This document shows, in pieces, positions 35,235-42,626 of a stretch of 64,000 nt of DNA (positions are counted from its first letter, which is position 1; every line of letters starts with the position of its first letter). Below the pieces are notes generated by a model, which was not told the DNA's origin, did not search any database, and saw only the letters and a list, made by a program, of their open reading frames with translations. The position numbers and the translations under genes are program-made. This DNA comes from CALELM01 sp045617105 (lineage in GTDB: Bacteria > Bacillota > Negativicutes > Selenomonadales > Selenomonadaceae). Where the stretch lies: positions 1 to 64,000 of the forward strand of contig JAZLHW010000048.1 of assembly GCA_045617105.1 (NCBI GenBank), given 5' to 3'.

Positions 35235-37121
35235 TTGTTTACGGCAGGAAAATATGATGTTATTGTGATTGGTGCAGGACACGCAGGCGTGGAGGCAGCA
35301 CTGGCTGCTGCGAGAATCGGCTGCAGGACGCTTTTGGCAACGCTTTCGATGGACAATATTGCTATGATGCCGTGCAATCCATCGGTAGGAGGACCTGCCA
35401 AGGGGCATTTGGTAAGAGAGGTGGATGCCCTTGGAGGGGAAATGGGAATCAATGCGGATAAAACCTGTATTCAGTATCGAATGCTTAACACGGGAAAAGG
35501 CCCTGCGGTACATGCTCTGAGAGCGCAGGCAGACAAGAAGCTTTATCAGCTTGCTATGAAGGAAACCTGCGAGAATACAGAAAATCTTGATATAAAGCAG
35601 ATTTTAGTGGAAAGGCTTTTGGTGGAAGAAGGCGAGATCAAGGGCGTGGAAATTGAGACTGGTGAGGTGTATCTGGCACCTGCAGTCATTTTAGCGACGG
35701 GAACGTATCTCAAGGGGCGTATTATTATTGGAGAAAAGACCTATGAGGGAGGACCGAATGGGCAAAGAGCGGCAAGGAAGCTTTCCGAGTCGCTTGCAGA
35801 AAATGGGATAAGGCTCATGCGTTTCAAGACGGGAACGCCGGCGAGAGTGGATGCCCGTACCTTGGATTACAGTAAAATGAGTCTTCAGCCGGGAGATGAA
35901 GAATGCCGCAATTTTTCCTTTATGAGCGATGTCCAGACAAGGGAACAGGTTCCTTGCTGGCTGACGTACACGAATGAAAAAACGCATCGTATTTTGCTCG
36001 ATAATATGCATCGTGCGCCGATGGCAAATGGCATAATTGAGGGAATTGGGCCAAGGTACTGCCCATCTATTGAGTCAAAGCTCCTGAGATTTCCTGATAA
36101 GGAAAGGCATCAGCTCTTTTTGGAACCGGAGGGGCTGCATACGAATGAGGTTTATGTGCAGGGAATGTCAACGAGTATGCCGATGGATGTACAGCTGGAT
36201 TTCCTGCATACGATTCCAGGACTGGAGAATGTGAAGGTAATGCGTGCAGGCTATGCCATTGAATATGACTGTATCGATCCATTGCAGCTGAAGCCGACCT
36301 TGGAATTCAAGTCGATCAAAGGATTTTTTTCCGCTGGGCAGTCTAATGGAACGTCAGGCTATGAGGAAGCTGCGGCGCAGGGAATTCTTGCCGGCATCAA
36401 CGCAGCAAGGCTGGTCAAGGGGGAGGAGCCGCTCATTATCAAGCGTTCTGAGGGATATATTGGTGTTCTCATTGACGATCTTGTGACGAAGGGAACGGAA
36501 GAACCGTACCGTATCATGACATCGAGGGCAGAATATCGCTTGATCTTGCGTCAGGATAATGCAGACCAAAGGCTGACACCGCTTGGCAGGAAGGTTGGGC
36601 TTGTGAAAGATGACCGATGGGAACGCTTTACGAAAAAGCAGGAGAAAATACAGGAGACACTTTCCATGCTGGCAAAGCGAAGCCTGCAGCCGAGCCAAGC
36701 GGTCAACGAGCTGTTGGAATCCAAGGGAATCGCCGCAATTCGCAATACGACAAGCCTTGTAGAATTGCTTCGCCGTCCTAATGTGAGTTATGACATATTG
36801 CAGGAAATGCTGGAACTTCCTTCGCTGGACGATGAGGTGAAAAAGCAGGCAGAGATCTCCATTTTCTATGAAGGATACATCAAAAAACAGATGGAGCAGG
36901 TAGAGCGTATGGAAAAGCTGGAAAACAAGCTTTTGCCGGAGGGGTTGGATTATGGGAAAATAACAAGCCTGCGTGACGAGGCAAGGGAAAAGCTTTCTGC
37001 CATTCGTCCTCGTTCCGTGGGACAGGCAGGCAGGATCTCAGGAGTATCGCCTGCGGATGTATCTGTTTTGCTTGTTTACTTGGAGAAGGAACGCAGGGAA
37101 AGGAGTGCAGGATCATGCTGA
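35235..37121 (+). CDS. mnmG: tRNA modification flavoenzyme MnmG
   Basis: 628 residues. The FAD motif VIGAGHAGVEAALAAAR is at the N-terminus, with MMPCNPSVGGPAKGHLVREVDALGG and the NGTSGYEEAAAQG block later, as in GidA/MnmG. It works with MnmE in the wobble-uridine modification. I chose TTG at 35235, with AGGAGGG six bases upstream; longer readings overlap mnmE. Its end overlaps rsmG by seven bases. Confidence 0.97.
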   Translation: MFTAGKYDVIVIGAGHAGVEAALAAARIGCRTLLATLSMDNIAMMPCNPSVGGPAKGHLVREVDALGGEMGINADKTCIQYRMLNTGKGPAVHALRAQADKKLYQLAMKETCENTENLDIKQILVERLLVEEGEIKGVEIETGEVYLAPAVILATGTYLKGRIIIGEKTYEGGPNGQRAARKLSESLAENGIRLMRFKTGTPARVDARTLDYSKMSLQPGDEECRNFSFMSDVQTREQVPCWLTYTNEKTHRILLDNMHRAPMANGIIEGIGPRYCPSIESKLLRFPDKERHQLFLEPEGLHTNEVYVQGMSTSMPMDVQLDFLHTIPGLENVKVMRAGYAIEYDCIDPLQLKPTLEFKSIKGFFSAGQSNGTSGYEEAAAQGILAGINAARLVKGEEPLIIKRSEGYIGVLIDDLVTKGTEEPYRIMTSRAEYRLILRQDNADQRLTPLGRKVGLVKDDRWERFTKKQEKIQETLSMLAKRSLQPSQAVNELLESKGIAAIRNTTSLVELLRRPNVSYDILQEMLELPSLDDEVKKQAEISIFYEGYIKKQMEQVERMEKLENKLLPEGLDYGKITSLRDEAREKLSAIRPRSVGQAGRISGVSPADVSVLLVYLEKERRERSAGSC

Positions 37122-37831
37122 TAGAGGAACTAAAGGCAGCGGCAGAGGAATATGGAATCATTCTCTCAGAAAAGCAGCTGGTGCAGTTTGACTGCTATTA
37201 TAGGCTGTTGCTGGAATGGAACGAGAAAATGAACCTGACTGCCATAACGGAGGCAGGAGAGGTTGCTGTCAAGCACATGATCGATTCCCTGACAGCTTAT
37301 GACGAAAAATTGTTTTTTAAGGGAGCAAGCCTTTTAGATGTAGGAACTGGTGCAGGCTTTCCAGGAATTCCGCTGAAAATTTTTTGCCCTGATCTGAAGC
37401 TGACCTTGATGGATTCCCTGAACAAGAGGGTGAAATTCCTTCAAGCCGTGACGGAGGAATTGGAGCTGAAGGAAGTATCCTGCGTTCATGCCCGTGCTGA
37501 GGAGGGAGCCAGAAATAAGGCATATCGGGAAGGGTTTGATATCGTGACCTCCCGTGCGGTAGCAAGGCTTCCGGTTCTCGCAGAATATTGCCTTCCCTTC
37601 GTGAAGAAGAATGGCTTCTTCCTTGCCCTCAAAGGGATGCAGTTTGCTGAAGAAGCGGAAGAAGCAAAGAAAGCCATCAGGATTCTTGGCGGAGAGCTTG
37701 CGGAGATCCGTTCCGTCAAGCTCCCCGGATTGGACGATGTACGGGCAGTTATTTGTATAAAGAAAACAGGAAAAACACCAAAGGAATATCCCAGAAAGGC
37801 AGGAACACCAGTAAAAAAACCGATTGGATAA
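37115..37831 (+). CDS. rsmG: 16S rRNA (guanine527-N7)-methyltransferase RsmG
   Basis: 238 residues. The SAM site DVGTGAGFPGIPL and the N-terminal NLTAITEAGEVAVKHMIDSL segment identify GidB/RsmG, which methylates G527 of 16S rRNA. Loss causes low-level streptomycin resistance in other bacteria. It is the last gene of the origin-right operon, ending ahead of a strong terminator. Confidence 0.96.
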   Translation: MLIEELKAAAEEYGIILSEKQLVQFDCYYRLLLEWNEKMNLTAITEAGEVAVKHMIDSLTAYDEKLFFKGASLLDVGTGAGFPGIPLKIFCPDLKLTLMDSLNKRVKFLQAVTEELELKEVSCVHARAEEGARNKAYREGFDIVTSRAVARLPVLAEYCLPFVKKNGFFLALKGMQFAEEAEEAKKAIRILGGELAEIRSVKLPGLDDVRAVICIKKTGKTPKEYPRKAGTPVKKPIG

Positions 37832-37870
37832 TTAGGAAAACAGAGGCAAGCCATGTTGAACACAGAGAAG

Positions 37871-37903
37871 AACCCCCGAAGATCGGCTAAATCTTCGGGG
37901 GTT
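37871..37903. terminator. Terminator after rsmG
   Basis: AACCCCCGAAGAT and ATCTTCGGGGGTT pair over 13 bp. The downstream T's are few, but the stem is very stable. Confidence 0.8.
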
Positions 37904-38039
37904 CGCTGTTTCATGATGAAACTATCCAGTTTCCTAGCTGCGTTCAGCATATCATGTCATTACAACTATTTCAATCTTTTAAGCAATTAAAATCAGGATT
38001 ACTTCATTTATCACTGAAAATAGATTTGCCTTTCTGATA

Positions 38040-38187
38040 ATAACAAAGCTAAGATGTCCCCTTCTTCAACAGCTTGCTGTAAGTGGGGGAAGCCAAATTT
38101 TAACAAGCGGTGAGCATATCTCCCGCTTCGTTGAAACGCAAATTGGAGGGAAAATGCTTACGGCATTTTCTTGAACAATGGCGTTAT
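38040..38187 (+). repeat. Structured 148-bp repeat, copy A
   Basis: Begins ATAACAAAGC, ends GGCGTTAT. Internal hairpins are ACAGC-TT-GCTGT, AGCGGTGAG...CTCCCGCT and GAAAATGC-TTAC-GGCATTTTC. Near-identical to 49382-49529 (reversed) and 63406-63554. The left end has one change (ATAACA for ATAACG) and no clear target duplication, so this may be an older copy. It fills most of the 37904-38247 gap, which has no gene. Confidence 0.9.
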
Positions 38188-38247
38188 AAATAGTTTGGTA
38201 TATCACAGAATGGAACGGATCCTGTCAGAGTCAAGCTTTCTCTCTAA

Positions 38248-38553
38248 TCAGCCCTGAACCAATTTCATTGCTTTTGCCAGCACCTTATCCCCTCGGATCA
38301 TGCCATAATCACGCATATCTATAACATCGACAGGGCAGCGATCTGCAACGATACCCTTGACATCATTGAGCATATGACGAATCTGTGGACCGAGCAAGAC
38401 AACATCCGCATTGTCAACCCTCTGATCCAGCACCTCCACAGAAAATGCCTCAATGGTCATGTTCGTGCAGCCTTGCTTTTCTGCTGCCTCCTGCATCTTT
38501 TTTACCAAAATCGACGTAGACATACCTGCATTGCAAACCAAGTAAATATTCAT
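38248..38553 (-). CDS. PTS lactose/cellobiose-family IIB component
   Basis: 101 residues. The phosphocysteine motif CNAGMSTS is at residues 7-14, as in the CelA/ChbB class that receives phosphate from IIA and passes it to the sugar. No IIA or IIC gene is adjacent, so it is an orphan unit or a regulator. The start ATG at 38553 follows AGGAGG by eight bases. A perfect consensus promoter (38601-38629) lies upstream. Confidence 0.9.
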   Translation of the reverse strand: MNIYLVCNAGMSTSILVKKMQEAAEKQGCTNMTIEAFSVEVLDQRVDNADVVLLGPQIRHMLNDVKGIVADRCPVDVIDMRDYGMIRGDKVLAKAMKLVQG

Positions 38554-38600
38554 TTCATCTTCCTCCTGTTTCATGGGATTACGTTCTGTTTACATTTCTT

Positions 38601-38629
38601 ATTATAAGCAAAAATCCCCGTCTTGTCAA
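38601..38629 (-). promoter_or_regulatory. Consensus promoter of PTS IIB gene
   Basis: On the minus strand TTGACA (38629-38624), 17 bases, TATAAT (38606-38601): perfect match, with an AT-rich inverted repeat (38631-38687) directly upstream. Confidence 0.9.
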
Positions 38630-38630
38630 T

Positions 38631-38687
38631 AAAAGATATATCAAATAAAAAATAAAACATATTCGTATTTTATTGTATATATCTTTT
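38631..38687. repeat. AT-rich inverted repeat upstream of PTS IIB promoter
   Basis: AAAAGATATAT (38631-38641) and ATATATCTTTT (38677-38687) are exact inverted repeats of 11 bp, enclosing further A/T palindrome. It abuts the -35 box of the PTS IIB promoter, so it may be a binding site or bend. Confidence 0.55.
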
Positions 38688-38715
38688 AAAATCAATATAT
38701 GCTTTATTCATTTAA

Positions 38716-38761
38716 AAACAGCACCCCCATACCCAGATCGGTACGGGAGTACTATTTTTCG
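38716..38761 (-). terminator. Terminator after csoR-like gene
   Basis: On the minus strand AGTACTCCCGTACC pairs with GGGTATGGGGGTGCT (with G-U pairs), followed by GTTTTT, directly after the stop at 38764. Confidence 0.75.
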
Positions 38762-38763
38762 TC

Positions 38764-39078
38764 TTAGCGAATAAATCGGTCAATCGCCTCATTCAGCTGC
38801 TCCAAGGATTCCTTGTCCCCTGCCTGCACGGCATCGACAATGCAATGCTCCATGTGATCCTTCAAAATAATCTTTCCCACATTTTGCAGTGCGGCTTCCA
38901 CGGCGGAAATTTGCACCAGCACCTCTGCGCAATCCCGCCCGTCCTCGACCATTTTTTTTACCGAACTCATGTGCCCGATAATACGAGCCATACGGTTCAG
39001 CACCGCCTTGGTCTGCGTGTGGGAATGTACATGGCGAATCCTTGTTCCATCTGCTAAAACATGTTCATGTTCTTCCAT
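38764..39078 (-). CDS. CsoR/RcnR family metal-sensing repressor
   Basis: 104 residues, all-alpha DUF156 fold. Cys50, His75 and Cys79 form the Cu(I)-type ligand set of CsoR; an N-terminal His cluster (residues 4-20) resembles the extra ligands of RcnR-type sensors. No copper or nickel exporter is adjacent; the gene lies 22 bases after ileS and so is probably carried on its transcript. Either Cu(I) or another metal or sulfur-species sensing is possible. Confidence 0.88.
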   Translation of the reverse strand: MEEHEHVLADGTRIRHVHSHTQTKAVLNRMARIIGHMSSVKKMVEDGRDCAEVLVQISAVEAALQNVGKIILKDHMEHCIVDAVQAGDKESLEQLNEAIDRFIR

Positions 39079-39100
39079 GTAGTCTCCTTGAACAAATATC

Positions 39101-42100
39101 TTATTTCACAGCAAGGACAACGTTTTCGCCGTTGATATTCCATTCCTTCTCAAAGCCATCTGTCCTGCCATACTCTGCCGCATCCGCAAGCACGACTGAC
39201 TTGATGTATTCCTCATTCTTCTGCATCAATGCGGCAAGCTTGTCATTGCCCTTTGCAAATACAGTAATATGATCCGTGACTTCAAAGCCGTTTTCCTTGC
39301 GCATCGTCTGAAGCTTGCTGACGATCTCCCGCACGAAGCCTTCCTCGATCAATTCCTCGGAAAGTGTCGTTTCGAGAGCAACCGTCACATCGTTGTAACG
39401 TTGGCAAAGATAACCTTCCGTCTGCGCCATCGTGACTTCTACATCCTCAGCTATCAGCTCAAACTCACCGGATTTCGTGGAGACCTTCAGCACTCCAGTC
39501 TTTTCCAGTTCGCTCTTTGCCGTACTTCCATTCAATGCGCCCAGTGCTACCTTGATCTCTCCTATCGCCTTCCCAACCTTTGGCCCAAGCGTGCGGAACT
39601 GCGGTTTGAAGCTATAGGTCAAATACTCCTCCATGTCGTCCTTAAAGGTGACCTGCTTTACATTCAGCTCATCCTCTACGATCTCCTTGAAGAAGTCAGG
39701 CAGCTTGCTCTCAGCCTTTACGAACATATTGCCGATCGGCTGACGGTTCTTGATATTTGCCGCATTGCGGGCAGAACGCCCAAGGACAACGATCTCCAAA
39801 ACCAGCTCCATGTTCTTTTCCAGCTCGCTGTCTATCTTTTGCTCATCCGGCACTGGGTAATCGCAAAGATGAACGCTCTCCGGTGCCTGCGTATCGAGAC
39901 TGCAAACAAGGTTTCTGTAAATACTTTCCGTCATGAAAGGAATCATCGGAGCAGCTGCCTTTGCAGTCGTAACGAGTGCCGTGTAAAGTGTCATGTAAGC
40001 ATTGATCTTGTCCTGCTCCATTCCCTTTGCCCAAAAACGTGCACGGCTGCGGCGGACGTACCAGTTAGACAGCTCGTCCACAAATTCCTGCAATACCTTG
40101 GCAGCCTCCGTCACCTTGTAGTTTCCAAGGCAATCGTCCATACTCTTTACCATCGTGTTCAAGCGAGACAAGCACCACTTGTCCATGACACTGAGCTTAT
40201 CATACTCCAACGTATACTTGGTTGCATCGAATCCATCAATATTTGCATAAAGGACAAAGAATGCATAGGTATTCCAAAGCGTCCCCATAAATTTGCGCTG
40301 TCCTTCCTGCACGGCTCCATCATGGAAGCGGTTCGGCAGCCAAGGCGCACTGTTTTCATAGAAATACCAACGAATAGCATCTGCCCCGTGACGGCGGAGC
40401 GCATCCATCGGATCAACAGCATTCCCCTTTGACTTGGACATTTTCTGTCCATTCTCATCCTGTACATGGCCAAGCACGATAACATTCCTGTACGGGCTCT
40501 TGTTAAAGAGCAAGGTAGAGATCGCAATCAAAGAATAGAACCAGCCACGGGTCTGATCCACTGCTTCCGAAATGAAGTCTGCGGGGAAACGCTTCTCAAA
40601 CAGCTCCTTGTTCTCAAACGGATAATGCCACTGTGCAAACGGCATAGCGCCGGAATCAAACCAGCAGTCGATAACCTCAGGCACTCGATGCATTTCCTTT
40701 CCGCACTCTGGGCATTTGACCGTCACTTGATCCACATACGGGCGATGCAGTTCAATCGTGTCTGGGCAGTTGTCCGACATGCTCTTCAATTCCTCAATGG
40801 AACCAATAGCATGCTGATGTCCGCACTCACACTCCCAAATATTGAGCGGTGTTCCCCAATAGCGGTTGCGGCTGATTCCCCAGTCCTGCACATGCTCCAG
40901 CCAATCCCCAAAACGTCCTTCGCCAATGGACTTAGGAATCCAGTTGACAGTCTTGTTGTTGCGGATCAGATCTTCCTTTACTGCCGTCATCTTGACAAAC
41001 CACGACTCACGGGCATAGTAGATAAGCGGCGTATCGCAGCGCCAGCAATGCGGATAGCTATGCTCAAAGACTGGTGCCTTGAACAGCTTGCCGCTTTCAC
41101 GCAGATCCTTCAAAATCAATGGGTCTGCATCTTTTACAAAGACACCAGCCCAATCCGTATCCTCTGTCATCTGTCCCTTGTTGTCCACAAACTGGACAAA
41201 CGGCATATCATACTTGCGGCAAACACGATTGTCGTCCTCACCAAAGGCGGGTGCCGTATGGACAATACCCGTGCCGTCCGTTGTCGTTACATAGTCATCG
41301 CAAATGACATAAAAGGCACGTTTTTTCAGCTTTCCTTCTGCATAAGGATACAGCGGTTCATAATCACGGTATTCCAGATCCTTGCCCTTCATGCGATCCA
41401 GAACCTTGCGTTCTCCCTCCGTATCCTGGAAAACGCTGTCCACCAGTGCCTCTGCCAAGTAGTACACAGTATCTGCAACCTGAATCTTGACATAATCCAC
41501 CTCAGGATTGACACAAAGACCTAAATTGGACGGCAGTGTCCATGGTGTCGTCGTCCAAGCGAGAAAATATGCATCCTCATCCTTGACCTTGAACTTGACC
41601 ATAGCAGAACGTTCCTTCACATCCTTGTAGCCCTGCGCCACCTCATGCGAGGACAGCGGAGTTCCACAGCGAGGGCAATAAGGAACAACCTTATATCCTT
41701 TGTACAGAAGCCCTTTCTTCCATATCTCTTTCAATGCCCACCATTCGGATTCAATAAAATCATTCTCATAGGTAATGTAAGGGTGATCCATGTCTGCCCA
41801 AAAGCCGACAACACCCGAAAATTCTTCCCACATTCCCTTGTACTTCCAAACAGATTCCCGGCACTTGCGGATGAACGGCTCAATGCCGTACTTCTCGATC
41901 TCTTCCTTTCCATTGATGCCGACAGCCTTTTCCACCTCAAGCTCCACAGGAAGACCATGCGTATCCCAGCCAGCCTTTCTAAGAACCTTTTTCCCCTTCA
42001 TAGACTGGTAACGCGGCAGCATGTCCTTGATCACCCGTGTCAAAACATGACCGATATGAGGTTTTCCGTTTGCCGTTGGCGGGCCATCGTAGAAGGTAAA

Positions 42101-42220
42101 CGTATCGTTCCCTTCCCGTTGGTCGATTGCCTTTTGCGCAATATTATGCGCCTTCCAAAATTGTTCAACCTCTTTTTCTCTCTCCACGAAATTCAAGTTC
42201 GTATCTACCTTGCTGTACAA
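39101..42220 (-). CDS. ileS: Isoleucyl-tRNA synthetase, eukaryote-like type 2
   Basis: About 1039 residues. HIGH motif variant PHIGH (in PPTANGKPHIGHVLTRVIKD) and KMSKS (GQKMSKSKGNAVDPMDA) are present, as is the long CP1 editing region. The length and blocks such as GWDTHGLPVELEVEKAVGI fit the IleRS2 group, which includes mupirocin-resistant enzymes. I chose TTG at 42220, with AGGAGG seven bases upstream; the ATG at 42268 is inside the leader terminator. It is controlled by a T-box leader with an ATC specifier. Confidence 0.97.
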   Translation of the reverse strand: MYSKVDTNLNFVEREKEVEQFWKAHNIAQKAIDQREGNDTFTFYDGPPTANGKPHIGHVLTRVIKDMLPRYQSMKGKKVLRKAGWDTHGLPVELEVEKAVGINGKEEIEKYGIEPFIRKCRESVWKYKGMWEEFSGVVGFWADMDHPYITYENDFIESEWWALKEIWKKGLLYKGYKVVPYCPRCGTPLSSHEVAQGYKDVKERSAMVKFKVKDEDAYFLAWTTTPWTLPSNLGLCVNPEVDYVKIQVADTVYYLAEALVDSVFQDTEGERKVLDRMKGKDLEYRDYEPLYPYAEGKLKKRAFYVICDDYVTTTDGTGIVHTAPAFGEDDNRVCRKYDMPFVQFVDNKGQMTEDTDWAGVFVKDADPLILKDLRESGKLFKAPVFEHSYPHCWRCDTPLIYYARESWFVKMTAVKEDLIRNNKTVNWIPKSIGEGRFGDWLEHVQDWGISRNRYWGTPLNIWECECGHQHAIGSIEELKSMSDNCPDTIELHRPYVDQVTVKCPECGKEMHRVPEVIDCWFDSGAMPFAQWHYPFENKELFEKRFPADFISEAVDQTRGWFYSLIAISTLLFNKSPYRNVIVLGHVQDENGQKMSKSKGNAVDPMDALRRHGADAIRWYFYENSAPWLPNRFHDGAVQEGQRKFMGTLWNTYAFFVLYANIDGFDATKYTLEYDKLSVMDKWCLSRLNTMVKSMDDCLGNYKVTEAAKVLQEFVDELSNWYVRRSRARFWAKGMEQDKINAYMTLYTALVTTAKAAAPMIPFMTESIYRNLVCSLDTQAPESVHLCDYPVPDEQKIDSELEKNMELVLEIVVLGRSARNAANIKNRQPIGNMFVKAESKLPDFFKEIVEDELNVKQVTFKDDMEEYLTYSFKPQFRTLGPKVGKAIGEIKVALGALNGSTAKSELEKTGVLKVSTKSGEFELIAEDVEVTMAQTEGYLCQRYNDVTVALETTLSEELIEEGFVREIVSKLQTMRKENGFEVTDHITVFAKGNDKLAALMQKNEEYIKSVVLADAAEYGRTDGFEKEWNINGENVVLAVK

Positions 42221-42258
42221 GCAAATTCCTCCTGTCCTTCTAGCCTTGTCAAAAGAAA

Positions 42259-42288
42259 GGACTCTCACCCAAAACAGGATGAGAGTCC
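42259..42288 (-). terminator. T-box terminator of ileS
   Basis: GGACTCTCACCC and GGATGAGAGTCC form the attenuator stem, with a T-rich tail (TTTCTTTTG) on the minus strand. Confidence 0.85.
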
Positions 42289-42489
42289 ACGACTGTCACA
42301 AAACCACCTATTTCGCATACCAATATATGCTATCCCTTTAACGATGGAAACCGGCTCAGCCTACTCCAAGTTCAGCCTGCTGCTCCGAAGTGATATTCAT
42401 TGGGATGTACTCACTGCCGCCTCACACTCTCTGCGGCTCGCTGATGCTTTCCTTTCCCAACTACTGTCTTCATCCTCGCATTTCAACCA
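42259..42489 (-). promoter_or_regulatory. T-box leader sensing uncharged tRNA-Ile
   Basis: On the minus strand the conserved GATGAAGACAGTAGT start, an AGCGAGCCGC segment, the specifier loop GAATATCAC with ATC (Ile) at 42392-42394, the stem III block GGAGTAGGCTGAGCCGG and the T-box-like AGGTGGTTTTGTGAC are in order. The AGGTGGT core is degenerate from AGGGTGG, so antiterminator details are unsure. Uncharged tRNA-Ile would stop termination and turn on ileS. Confidence 0.9.
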
Positions 42490-42495
42490 ACGCTT

Positions 42496-42524
42496 ATCAT
42501 ACCACAAAGTCACTGTATTTTCAA
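42496..42524 (-). promoter_or_regulatory. Promoter of the ileS T-box transcript
   Basis: On the minus strand TTGAAA (42524-42519), 17 bases, TATGAT (42501-42496). Confidence 0.7.
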
Positions 42525-42578
42525 GTGACATACTCCTGCTGCATTGGCACGCAAAGGTGTGGCTCTTGGAATCTGGCG

Positions 42579-42609
42579 AAAAAAATCCCCCGCTCACAGA
42601 AGCGGGGGA
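42579..42609 (-). terminator. Terminator of the chemoreceptor gene
   Basis: TCCCCCGCT and AGCGGGGGA pair with a 6-base loop, followed on the minus strand by seven T's. Confidence 0.88.
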
Positions 42610-42626
42610 CGCACTAACAACTTTTA

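Noticed and set aside
38040..38187. CRISPR repeat or tRNA-like element
   Set aside because: Copies are dispersed, not arrayed, 148 bp long and lack tRNA features.
42221..42268. ATG start for ileS at 42268
   Set aside because: It lies within the T-box terminator hairpin; TTG at 42220 follows AGGAGG.
42259..42489. Small protein gene upstream of ileS
   Set aside because: The short frames there coincide with conserved T-box elements.
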